Origin: Kineococcus gynurae
GTDB lineage: Bacteria > Actinomycetota > Actinomycetes > Actinomycetales > Kineococcaceae
Direction: 5' to 3' (one strand)
DNA length: 64,000 nucleotides
Assembly: GCF_050871315.1 (NCBI RefSeq)
Contig: NZ_JBJLRE010000006.1
The translations under genes and the position numbers were made by a program. Shown here one piece after another: positions 41,954 to 49,540 of this stretch (position 1 is its first letter; each line of letters opens with the position of its first letter). A model generated the notes under the pieces. It saw only the letters and a list, made by a program, of their open reading frames with translations, did not search any database and had not been told where the DNA came from.

Positions 41954-43219
41954 TCAGGCTCCAGGGGGATCGTCAGAGATGGGCGGGGCCAGCATAGGCA
42001 CCACCGCGTCGAGCACGAGTTCGGCGACGACGTCCTTGCTGGTCTCGGCCACCTCGCGCTCGGTGCCGTCGGCCCCGAGCAGCGTGACCGCGTTGGTGGG
42101 GGTCGCGAAACCGCGGGTCTCCCCCACCTCGTTCAGCACGAGCAGGTCGCAGCCCTTGCGGGCCAGCTTCTCCCGCCCGAGCTGCAGCACCGAGCGACCG
42201 GGGTCGCCGGTCTCGGCGGCGAACCCGACCACGACCGGGGTCCGGGCACCCGCGCGGGCCTCGACCAGCCCGCGCAGGACGTCGGGGTTGCGGACCAGCC
42301 GGATCTCGGGGTCGGCCGCCGGGTCGTCGGTCTTCTTGATCTTGGCCTCGGCCCGTTCGGCGGGCCGGAAGTCGGCGACGGCCGCGGCCATGACCACGAC
42401 GTCGGCCCCGGTGGCGGCGGTGACGACGGCCTCGCGCAGCTGCTCGGCGGTGCCGACGGCGACCACGTCCACGCCGGAGGGCAGCGGCACCTCCAGGTGC
42501 GCGGCGACCAGGGTGACGGCGGCCCCCCGCGCGGCGGCGGCGGCGGCCAGCGCCACGCCCTGCCGCCCCGAGGAGCGGTTGCCCAGGAAGCGCACCGGGT
42601 CCAGCGGTTCACGGGTGCCCCCGGCCGACACGACGACGCGCCGACCCGCCAGGTCGCGCCGCCGGGCGCCCACCCCGAGCAGGCGACGGGCGGCCGCGGC
42701 GATCTCGGGGGGTTCGGGCAGCCGACCGGGCCCGGAGTCGGCCCCGGTGAGCCGGCCCGAGGCGGGGTCCAGGACGGTGATCCCCCGCGAGCGCAGGCGC
42801 GCCACGTTGGCCACGGTCGCGGGGTTGAGCCACATCTCGGTGTGCATGGCCGGGACCAGCAGCACCGGGCAGGTCGCCGTGAGCAGCACGTTGGTCAGCA
42901 GGTCGTCGGCCAGCCCGTGGGCCGCCCGCGCCAACAGGTCGGCCGTGGCCGGGGCCACGACGACGAGGTCGGCCTCGCGCCCGATCCGGACGTGGGGGAC
43001 GTCGGCGACGTCGCTCCAGACGTCGGTGCGGACGGGGTGCCCCGACAGGGCCTCCCACGTCGCCCGTCCGACGAAGTGCTCCGCGGCCGCCGTCGGCACC
43101 ACCCGGACGTCGAGACCGGACTCCGACAGCTCCCGCAGGAGGATCGCGGCCTTGTAGGCGGCGATCCCGCCCGCGACCCCGAGGACGACCCGCGGGGTCC
43201 GGACGGGCGTGGGGCTCAC
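41954..43219 (-). CDS. coaBC: Phosphopantothenoylcysteine decarboxylase/synthetase
   Basis: A bifunctional coenzyme A enzyme of 421 aa. The N-terminal CoaC flavoprotein half shows GVAGGIAAYKAAILLREL and the active-site segment PAMHTEMWLNPAT. The C-terminal CoaB synthetase half shows VVSAGGTREPLDPVRFLGNRSSGRQG, with the conserved KIKK. The GTG start overlaps the rpoZ stop as GTGA. The rpoZ-coaBC-metK-priA order is the conserved actinobacterial arrangement. Confidence 0.97.
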   Translation of the reverse strand: MSPTPVRTPRVVLGVAGGIAAYKAAILLRELSESGLDVRVVPTAAAEHFVGRATWEALSGHPVRTDVWSDVADVPHVRIGREADLVVVAPATADLLARAAHGLADDLLTNVLLTATCPVLLVPAMHTEMWLNPATVANVARLRSRGITVLDPASGRLTGADSGPGRLPEPPEIAAAARRLLGVGARRRDLAGRRVVVSAGGTREPLDPVRFLGNRSSGRQGVALAAAAAARGAAVTLVAAHLEVPLPSGVDVVAVGTAEQLREAVVTAATGADVVVMAAAVADFRPAERAEAKIKKTDDPAADPEIRLVRNPDVLRGLVEARAGARTPVVVGFAAETGDPGRSVLQLGREKLARKGCDLLVLNEVGETRGFATPTNAVTLLGADGTEREVAETSKDVVAELVLDAVVPMLAPPISDDPPGA

Positions 43220-43479
43220 TGCTCGGTGGGCTCCGAGGTCAGCAGACCCTCGTTGATCTCCCGCAGGGCGACCGAGAGGGCCTTCTCCTGCACGTGGGTC
43301 TCGACCAACGGGCCGACGTACTCCAGCAGGCCCTCGCCCAGCTGGGAGTAGTAGGCGTTGATCTGCCGGGCGCGCTTGGCCGAGTAGATCACCAGGGCGT
43401 ACTTCGAGTCGGCGGCCGTCAGCAGGTCGTCGATCGGGGGGTTGGTGATGCCCTCGGGGGCGGCCACGGTTCCAGCCAC
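43216..43479 (-). CDS. rpoZ: RNA polymerase omega subunit
   Basis: An 87-aa omega subunit that helps assemble RNA polymerase around beta-prime. The conserved core is IDDLLTAADSKYALVIYSAKRARQINAYYSQLGEGL, followed by ALREINEGLL. It starts with ATG 50 bp after gmk and overlaps coaBC. The N-terminus MAGTVAAPEGITNPP is typical of actinobacterial omega. Confidence 0.97.
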   Translation of the reverse strand: MAGTVAAPEGITNPPIDDLLTAADSKYALVIYSAKRARQINAYYSQLGEGLLEYVGPLVETHVQEKALSVALREINEGLLTSEPTEQ

Positions 43480-43529
43480 GATGGGGCTCCTTGCGAATCG
43501 GGGAAAGGAATCCGGCCCAGTCTACGGGC

Positions 43530-44093
43530 TCAGCGGACGGGCAGGCCCATCTGCCGGACCAGCTCGTCGGCGGCGCGGCGCACGTCGTCGTTGTAGATGG
43601 TCACGTCGAACTCCGCCTCGGCGGCCAGTTCGACCCGCGCGGTCTCCAGGCGCCGCTCCCGCTCCTCGGCCGTCTCGGTGCCGCGGCCGACGAGGCGGCG
43701 CACCAGCTCGTCCCACGACGGCGGGGCCAGGAACACGAAGCGGGCGTCGGGCATCGCGGCGCGCACCTGGCGCGCCCCGGCGAGGTCGATCTCCAGCAGC
43801 GCCGGGCGGCCCTCGGCCAGGACGGCCTCGACCGGCCCCCGGGGGGTGCCGTACCGGTTGCGACCGTGCACGACCGCCCACTCGAGCAGGTCCCCGGCCG
43901 CGGCCATCCGGTCGAACTCCTCGGCCGGGACGAAGTGGTAGTGGACCCCGTCGACCTCGCCCGGACGCTGCTCTCGCGTCGTGGCCGAGACCGAGATCCA
44001 GATCTCGGGGTAGCGGGACCGGAGGTCGGCGGCGACGGTGCCCTTGCCGACCGCGGTCGGACCGGCCAGGACGGTGAGACGGGAGGGACCCAC
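43530..44093 (-). CDS. gmk: Guanylate kinase
   Basis: Phosphorylates GMP to GDP. The 187-aa protein has a P-loop AGPTAVGKGT, slightly changed from the usual GPSGVGKGT. The GMP-binding SVSATTREQRPGEVDGVHYHF and the lid region RNRYGTPRGPVEAVL are also present. The GTG start (VGPSRLTV) lies 2 bp after the mihF stop, so the two are translated together. Confidence 0.97.
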   Translation of the reverse strand: MGPSRLTVLAGPTAVGKGTVAADLRSRYPEIWISVSATTREQRPGEVDGVHYHFVPAEEFDRMAAAGDLLEWAVVHGRNRYGTPRGPVEAVLAEGRPALLEIDLAGARQVRAAMPDARFVFLAPPSWDELVRRLVGRGTETAEERERRLETARVELAAEAEFDVTIYNDDVRRAADELVRQMGLPVR

Positions 44094-44095
44094 GG

Positions 44096-44422
44096 TCAGG
44101 ACTCGGCCCCCGTGCCGAAGCGCTCGACGAGCTTCTCGATCTGGTGGGCGCCGAGCCCCCGGACCCGACGGGACTCCGAGATGCCGATCTCGTCCATGAT
44201 CTGCCGCGCCCGGACCTTGCCGACGTTGGGCAGGGACTCCAGCAGCGCCGACACCTTCATCTTGCCCAGCACCTCGTTGGCCTGCCCCTCCTTGATGACC
44301 TGCTCGAGGCTGCCGCCGCCGTACTTGAGGCGGTTCTTCACCTCCGCACGCTCCCGACGGGCCGCGGCCGCCTTCTCCAGAGCGGCAGCGCGCTGTTCGG
44401 CGGTCAGGGTCGGCAGGGCCAC
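44096..44422 (-). CDS. mihF: Actinobacterial integration host factor (nucleoid protein)
   Basis: A 108-aa DNA-binding protein of the mIHF/sIHF type. The basic N-terminal helix (AEQRAAALEKAAAARRERAEV) is followed by the helix-two-turn-helix region SLPNVGKVRARQIMDEIGIS and a C-terminal basic segment. It bends and compacts DNA and supports nucleoid structure and site-specific recombination. The GTG start (VALPTLTAEQR) is the family N-terminus. It is the first gene of a run mihF-gmk-rpoZ-coaBC-metK-priA and has its own promoter at 44466-44494. Confidence 0.96.
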   Translation of the reverse strand: MALPTLTAEQRAAALEKAAAARRERAEVKNRLKYGGGSLEQVIKEGQANEVLGKMKVSALLESLPNVGKVRARQIMDEIGISESRRVRGLGAHQIEKLVERFGTGAES

Positions 44423-44465
44423 GGTTCCACCTCGGGGTCAACCATCTGGTCAGGGGCGTCGCCGC

Positions 44466-44494
44466 AACCTAGCGAGCGGGGCGGGCAGGGGCAA
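44466..44494 (-). promoter_or_regulatory. Sigma70-type promoter of mihF
   Basis: On the minus strand TTGCCC (complement of 44489-44494), a 17-base spacer and TAGGTT (complement of 44466-44471) form a good housekeeping promoter. Transcription should start near 44459, giving a leader of about 37 bases to the GTG at 44422. It probably drives the whole mihF-to-priA run. Confidence 0.55.
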
Positions 44495-44622
44495 CGCCGG
44501 TCCCCGGGTCGACCACCGGTCCCCGCCGGGGGGCCGCGGTCTCTCGCCGTGCGGATGATTCCGACGCTCCCTACGGTGGCTCTGCCGGATCCACCGGTGA
44601 AGACCGTCGAGAAGGAGCGGGT

Positions 44623-44799
44623 ATGTCCATCGGGGACAAGGCCAAGAACGTCGTCCAGAAGACCGTCGGCAAGGCCGAGGAGGCCGTCGGCCGCAAGACC
44701 GACGACCCGGAGCTCACCGCCCAGGGTCTGAAGGACCAGTCGATGGGTGAGGCGCGGCAGAACGTCGAGAAGGCGAAGGACCAGATCAACCACAAGTGA
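44623..44799 (+). CDS. CsbD-family stress-response protein
   Basis: A 58-aa hydrophilic, helix-forming protein: MSIGDKAKNVVQKTVGKAEEAV, then KTDDPELTAQGLKDQSMGEAR and VEKAKDQINHK. The CsbD family is induced by general stress in many bacteria, but its molecular role is unknown. A GAAGGAG ribosome site lies 5 bases before the ATG. A TACGGT hexamer (44572-44577) could be its -10 element. It is a single-gene unit ended by the strong hairpin at 44814-44842. No stress-sigma consensus was recognised in the 200-bp gap before it. Confidence 0.9.
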   Translation: MSIGDKAKNVVQKTVGKAEEAVGRKTDDPELTAQGLKDQSMGEARQNVEKAKDQINHK

Positions 44800-44813
44800 T
44801 CCGGTCCGGCGGG

Positions 44814-44842
44814 AAGGGCTGACCCCCTCGGGGTCAGCCCTT
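44814..44842. terminator. Perfect 13-bp bidirectional terminator hairpin
   Basis: AAGGGCTGACCCC (44814-44826), loop CTC, and GGGGTCAGCCCTT (44830-44842) pair perfectly. It follows csbD by 14 bases on the plus strand. On the minus strand it contains the stop codon of the kinase-like gene (complement of 44834-44836), so it can end the dpp operon. Confidence 0.85.
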
Positions 44843-45526
44843 CGTCGTCGTGGGGGGTTCCGCGACGAGCAGCTCACCGGCCGGGGGCGTCGGCAGACCG
44901 ACCCCGGCGAGCACGAGGATCGCCCGTTCCCAGGGCCGCTGCTCGGCCAGGAACGGGATCTCCTCGGCCTGCCACTCGTGCCAGAACCGGGTCGCCTCGT
45001 CGCGGTCGCCGTTGTCCCCGGCCGCCACGTCGCGCTCGATGCCGGCGTGCTCGGCCGCCCGGGCGTCCGACTGCACCCACAGCACCGCGTCGACGAGGTC
45101 GGCGAGTTCTCGACGCCCCGACCCGACCCCCTCGAGGAACACCCACCGCGTCCCCGCCGGGACGCCGATCGACCCGCCCCGCCAGCGCGCCGACCAGGCC
45201 GGGGGGCGGTAGGCCACCGCCCGACCGGCGCGGGCCGGGCGGAGGACCCCTTCGACCAGCAGGTCGGTCCAGTCGAAGAACGAGTGGTGCCAGGCCACGT
45301 CGTCGGTGGAGACGACGGTCGCCGTCGTCGTCGCCCCCGCCGCCGCGGCGAGCCGGCGGGCCACCGTGGACTTGCCGCTGCCCCCGCGACCGTCGACCGC
45401 CACGACCCGCGGACGCCCCGGCGGCGGGGTTCCGAGCCGGTCCAGGACGTCGGCGACGGGCACGACCCGGAACGGCCCGGCCTCGGGTTCCCCGGCGTAC
45501 AGCGTGATCGGTTCGTGCTCGCTCAT
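44834..45526 (-). CDS. P-loop NTPase, uridine-kinase-like, last gene of the peptide-transport operon
   Basis: A 230-aa ATP-binding protein with Walker A GRGGSGKST (residues 46-54), a TDDVAWHHSFFDWTDLLVEGVL segment, an ALVLWVQSDARAAEHAGIERD strand and the lid-like ATRFWHEWQAEE. It is of the same general type as the protein at 13945-14565. The acceptor is unknown. The ATG overlaps the dppF stop as ATGA, so it is co-translated with the importer. That suggests, but does not prove, a role in metabolism of the imported compound. Its stop lies inside the terminator hairpin. Confidence 0.78.
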   Translation of the reverse strand: MSEHEPITLYAGEPEAGPFRVVPVADVLDRLGTPPPGRPRVVAVDGRGGSGKSTVARRLAAAAGATTTATVVSTDDVAWHHSFFDWTDLLVEGVLRPARAGRAVAYRPPAWSARWRGGSIGVPAGTRWVFLEGVGSGRRELADLVDAVLWVQSDARAAEHAGIERDVAAGDNGDRDEATRFWHEWQAEEIPFLAEQRPWERAILVLAGVGLPTPPAGELLVAEPPTTTKG

Positions 45527-46572
45527 CCGCCCACCCCCACCGGTCCGGCCCCCGCCCCGCCGGGGGTCAGCCGCCCCTCGGCGATCTCCTCGGCCCAGTG
45601 GCAGGCCACCCGGCGGTCGGGGTCGTGGCGCGGCAGCACCCGCAGCTGCGGTCGTTCGTCGGCGCACCGCGTCGGCTGCACCCACGGGCACCGGGTGCGG
45701 AACCGGCAACCCGAGGGCGGGTCGGCGGGGCTCGGCAGGTCCCCCGCGAGCAGGATGCGCTCCCGGCCGGCCTCGGCGACGGGGTCGGGGACGGGGGCCG
45801 CCGAGAGGAGCGCCCGGGTGTAGGGGTGCAGCGGGTCGGCGTACAGCGTCTCGCTCGGCCCCTCCTCGACCAGCCCGCCCAGGTACATGACGCCGACCGT
45901 GGTCGAGAGGTGCTTCACCACCGCCAGGTCGTGGGCGATGACGAGGTAGGTCAGCCCGAGGTCGCGCTGCAGCTCCTCCAGCAGCACCAGCACCTGGGCC
46001 TGCACCGAGACGTCGAGCGCGCTGACCGGCTCGTCGGCCACCAGCAGGTCCGGGTCGAGGACCAACGCCCGGGCGATCCCGACGCGTTGGCGCTGACCTC
46101 CGGAGAACTCGTGCGGGTAGCGCGACCCGGCCGACGTCGGCAGCCCGACCCGGTCGAGCAGGTCCCGCACCCGGCGCCGGTGCTCGCCCGCCCCGCCCGG
46201 GACCCGGTGCACGGCCAGCGGTTCCAGCAGCGCGCTCTCCACGCTCTGCCGGGGGTCGAGGCTCGCGAGCGGGTCCTGGAACACCATCTGCATGCGCCGC
46301 CGGGTGGTGCGCAGCTCCTCGGCGCCGAGGGCGAGGACGTCGGTGCCGTCGAGGTGCACGCTGCCCGCCGTCGGGTCGGTCAGTCGCAGCAGGGCCCGGC
46401 CCAGGGTCGACTTCCCGCACCCGGACTCCCCGACCAACCCGTAGGTGGTCCCCCGGTGCACGTCGAGGTCGACCCCGTCGACGGCCTTCACCGCCCCCAC
46501 CGTCCGGCGGAGGATGCCGCTGCGGATGGGGTAGTGCACCTCCAGCCCGCGCACCTGCAGGAGCGCGCTCAC
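45523..46572 (-). CDS. dppF: Oligopeptide/dipeptide ABC transporter ATP-binding protein F
   Basis: A 349-aa ATPase with Walker A LVGESGCGKST, signature FSGGQRQRVGIARAL and Walker B DPDLLVADEPVSALD. A C-terminal oligopeptide-transporter extension (PLHPYTRALLSAAP, then CRFRTRCPWVQPTRC) may bind an iron-sulfur cluster. It energises peptide import with DppD. The GTG start overlaps the dppD stop (GTGA). DppF/OppF naming is by position and type, since substrate cannot be read from sequence. Confidence 0.92.
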   Translation of the reverse strand: MSALLQVRGLEVHYPIRSGILRRTVGAVKAVDGVDLDVHRGTTYGLVGESGCGKSTLGRALLRLTDPTAGSVHLDGTDVLALGAEELRTTRRRMQMVFQDPLASLDPRQSVESALLEPLAVHRVPGGAGEHRRRVRDLLDRVGLPTSAGSRYPHEFSGGQRQRVGIARALVLDPDLLVADEPVSALDVSVQAQVLVLLEELQRDLGLTYLVIAHDLAVVKHLSTTVGVMYLGGLVEEGPSETLYADPLHPYTRALLSAAPVPDPVAEAGRERILLAGDLPSPADPPSGCRFRTRCPWVQPTRCADERPQLRVLPRHDPDRRVACHWAEEIAEGRLTPGGAGAGPVGVGG

Positions 46573-47591
46573 GAGGCCACCCCCGTCCGGGTCGGCGCCG
46601 GGTGGACGCAGCGCGCCGGGTGCGCCTCGCCGTTCCCCGGACCCACCGTGTCACCGCCCACCGCGATCAGGGGGAGGTCGGGTCGGGCGCAGGCGTCGTC
46701 GGCGTGGTCGCAGCGGGGGGCGAACGCGCACCCCTGCGCCCAGGGCAGCAGGTCGCGCACCGAGCCCCGCACCGGGTGCAGCGGGGTCCCGCGCGGGGAG
46801 TCGACCCGGGGCACCGCCGCGAGCAGACCCTCGGTGTAGCGGTGGCGCGGACGGGCGAACAGGGCTCCGCGGTCGGCACTCTCCACCACCCGACCCGCGT
46901 AGAGCACGCTGACCCGGTCGCAGGTCCCGGCCACGACGCCGAGGTCGTGGGTGATCAGCACCATCGCCGTGCCGGACTCCCGGACGAGCGTCGTGAGCAG
47001 GTCGAGCACCTGCGCCTGGATGGTGACGTCGAGGGCGGTGGTCGGCTCGTCGGCGATGATCAGCCGCGGCGAGCAGGCGAGGGCGATCGCGATCAGCACC
47101 CGTTGGCGCATCCCGCCCGAGAGCTGGTGCGGGTACTCCCCCAGTCGTCGTCGGGGGTCCGGGATGCCGACCCGACCGAGCAGGTCCAGCGCCTCGCGCT
47201 GCCGCGCCGAGCGGGACAGGTCGGTGTGCTCGGCCAGCACCTCGGTGAGCTGCCGGCCCAGGGTCAGGACCGGGTTGAGCGAGGTCATCGGGTCCTGGAA
47301 CACCATGGCGAGGTCCTTGCCCCGCCGACGGGCCAGCCGCCGGTCGCTCTCCTGCAGCAGGTCCGAGCCCTCGAACAGCACCTTGCCGGTGACCCGGGTC
47401 CCCCTCCCGCGGGGCAGCAGACCCATGACCGCCAACGACGTCACCGACTTCCCGCAGCCGGACTCGCCGACGAGTCCCACCACCTCGCCGGCCGCGACGT
47501 CGAAACTCACGCCGTCGACCGCCCGCACCGGGGCGGCGCCCTTGCGGGTGAAGGTGACGGCCAGGTCCTCGACCTGCAGCAGCGGGCTCAT
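46569..47591 (-). CDS. dppD: Oligopeptide/dipeptide ABC transporter ATP-binding protein D
   Basis: A 340-aa ATPase, partner of DppF. Walker A is LVGESGCGKSVT, the signature LSGGMRQRVLIAIAL and Walker B RLIIADEPTTALD. The C-terminus has the oligopeptide extension with RHRYTEGLLAAVP and the cysteine pattern GCAFAPRCDHADDAC. The ATG start overlaps the dppC stop as ATGA. Confidence 0.93.
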   Translation of the reverse strand: MSPLLQVEDLAVTFTRKGAAPVRAVDGVSFDVAAGEVVGLVGESGCGKSVTSLAVMGLLPRGRGTRVTGKVLFEGSDLLQESDRRLARRRGKDLAMVFQDPMTSLNPVLTLGRQLTEVLAEHTDLSRSARQREALDLLGRVGIPDPRRRLGEYPHQLSGGMRQRVLIAIALACSPRLIIADEPTTALDVTIQAQVLDLLTTLVRESGTAMVLITHDLGVVAGTCDRVSVLYAGRVVESADRGALFARPRHRYTEGLLAAVPRVDSPRGTPLHPVRGSVRDLLPWAQGCAFAPRCDHADDACARPDLPLIAVGGDTVGPGNGEAHPARCVHPAPTRTGVAS

Positions 47592-48514
47592 CGTCGGTTC
47601 CTCGGGTCGAGGGATTCGCGCAGCGCCTCGCCGAGCAGGGTGAAACCCAACGCGGTGACGGCGATGCAGAGCCCCGGGTAGACGGCCAGCATCGGAGCCT
47701 GGTCGAGACGGTCCTGGGCCCGCACGAGCATCCGACCCCACTCCGCGACCGCCGGGTTGGGGTCGCCGAGGCCCAGGAAGCTCAGGGCCGCGACCTCGAT
47801 GACCGCGGTCGCCAGCACCAGGGTCGCCTGCACCAGCACCGGACCGAGGGAGTTCGGCAGCATGTGCCCGACGACGATCCGGCTGCGGCGCAGACCGAGC
47901 GAGCGCAGCGCGACCACGTAGTCCTGCCCGCGCTGGGCGAGCAGCGAGGCCCGGAGCAGGCGCGCGAAGATCGGCACCTGGGCCGCGGCGATCGCCAGCA
48001 TGATCGAGAACGAGCTGCGGGTGAGGACCGCCGCGATGCTCACCGCCAGCAGCAGGGCCGGGATCGAGAGCAGCACGTCGACGACCCGCATGACCAGGGT
48101 GTCGACCCAGCCACCGAGACCGCCGGCGAGGACACCCAGCACGGCCCCCACGGCCAACCCGATGCCGGTCGAGACGACCCCGATGACCAGGGAGTTGCGG
48201 GCCCCGTAGAGCAGCTGGGTCAGCAGGTCGGAGCCGAAGGAGTCCAGACCGAGCGGGTGCTCGGCGCTCGGGCCGGGCACGTTGCCCGGGGTGACCTGGG
48301 CGAACCACTCCGACGTCGCCGGTCGGTAGGGCGCGAGGACCGGGGCGAGGATCGCCACCAGGACGAACAGGAGCACGATGACGGCGCCGACGATGCCCGC
48401 CGGGTTGCGCCGGAAGCGCCGCAGCGCCGAGCGCCAGGGCCCCGCCCCCGCCTCGCCGCGGGGGCTCTCGACCGCCTGGACCCCCTCGGGGGGCAGGGCG
48501 TCGAGCGCGCTCAC
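47588..48514 (-). CDS. dppC: Oligopeptide/dipeptide ABC transporter permease C
   Basis: A 308-aa inner-membrane permease with a short soluble N-terminus, the N-terminal membrane segment RFRRNPAGIVGAVIVLLFVLVAI and the DppC core. The HPLGLDSFGSDLLTQLLYGAR motif and the cytoplasmic EAA-type loop ALRSLGLRRSRIVVGHMLPN are present. The ATG start overlaps the dppB stop (ATGA-type, 48511-48514). It forms the channel with DppB. Confidence 0.93.
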   Translation of the reverse strand: MSALDALPPEGVQAVESPRGEAGAGPWRSALRRFRRNPAGIVGAVIVLLFVLVAILAPVLAPYRPATSEWFAQVTPGNVPGPSAEHPLGLDSFGSDLLTQLLYGARNSLVIGVVSTGIGLAVGAVLGVLAGGLGGWVDTLVMRVVDVLLSIPALLLAVSIAAVLTRSSFSIMLAIAAAQVPIFARLLRASLLAQRGQDYVVALRSLGLRRSRIVVGHMLPNSLGPVLVQATLVLATAVIEVAALSFLGLGDPNPAVAEWGRMLVRAQDRLDQAPMLAVYPGLCIAVTALGFTLLGEALRESLDPRNRR

Positions 48515-49515
48515 GAGACACGCACCCGGGGGTCGATGAACCCGTAGCTGACGTCGACGGCCAGGTTGACGAGGGCGTAGATCAGCGCGATGAACAGGAT
48601 GAACCCCTGGAGGACCGGGTAGTCGAGCTGGGTGACGGCGGTGAACAGGTAGTTCCCGATCCCGTTGATGGCGAACACGGTCTCGGTGAGCACGGCCCCC
48701 GACAGCAGCGCCCCGGCCTGCAGGCCGAGCGTCGTCGACACCGGCAGCAGCGCGTTGCGCAGGACGTGGCGACGGCTGATGAGGGCGCTGCGCAACCCCT
48801 TGGCCCGCGCGGTCCGGACGTGGTCCTCCTGCAGCACCTCCAGGACCGAGGCCCGGGTGATGCGCACGATGATGGCCAGCGGGATGGAGCCGAGGGCCAG
48901 CGCAGGCAGCACGAGGTGCTTCAGCGCGTCCCAGCTCGCGTCGAACTCCCCGGTCAGCAGACCGTCGAGGACGAAGAACCCGGTCACGTGCGTCGCGTCG
49001 ATCCGCGCCCCCTGCCGGCCCGAGGTCGGGAACAACCCGAGCTGGATGGCCAGCAGGTACTTGAGCAGCACGGCGAGGAAGAACACCGGGACCACCACCC
49101 CGAGCAGCGACCCGCCCACGGCCACGTTGTCGAACCAGCCGCCGGCCCGGCGGGCCGCGAGGTACCCCAGCGGGATGCCCACGACCACGGCCAGCAGCAG
49201 CGCCGCGACGGCGAGCTCGACCGTCGCCGGGAACCGGTCGCCGAAGGTGGCGAGCACGGGTTCCCCGGTCTGGATGGAGGCGCCGAAGTCGCCCCGCACC
49301 AACCGTCCGAGGTAGGTCAGGTACTGCTGCCAGACCGGTTGGTCGAAACCGTAGGCCTTGGTGATGGCGGCGATGCCCGACGCGGTCGCCCGCTCGCCCA
49401 GGAGCGCGCGCGCCGGGTCCCCCGGCAGCGCGCGCACCCAGGCGAAGAGCAGGATCGAGAGCCCGAACAGCACCAGCACCAGCAGGGCCAGCCGCCGGAC
49501 GACGAAGGTCAGCAC
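48511..49515 (-). CDS. dppB: Oligopeptide/dipeptide ABC transporter permease B
   Basis: A 334-aa DppB/OppB-type permease with six membrane helices. The N-terminus is VRRLALLVLVLFGLSILLFAWVRALPGDPAR and the loop is ARAKGLRSALISRRHVLRNALLPVST. It follows dppA by 25 bp. It is the standard second gene of a dppABCDF operon. There is no sign of truncation. Confidence 0.94.
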   Translation of the reverse strand: MLTFVVRRLALLVLVLFGLSILLFAWVRALPGDPARALLGERATASGIAAITKAYGFDQPVWQQYLTYLGRLVRGDFGASIQTGEPVLATFGDRFPATVELAVAALLLAVVVGIPLGYLAARRAGGWFDNVAVGGSLLGVVVPVFFLAVLLKYLLAIQLGLFPTSGRQGARIDATHVTGFFVLDGLLTGEFDASWDALKHLVLPALALGSIPLAIIVRITRASVLEVLQEDHVRTARAKGLRSALISRRHVLRNALLPVSTTLGLQAGALLSGAVLTETVFAINGIGNYLFTAVTQLDYPVLQGFILFIALIYALVNLAVDVSYGFIDPRVRVS

Positions 49516-49540
49516 GCGCTCGACCCCCCGACGCGTCGGC

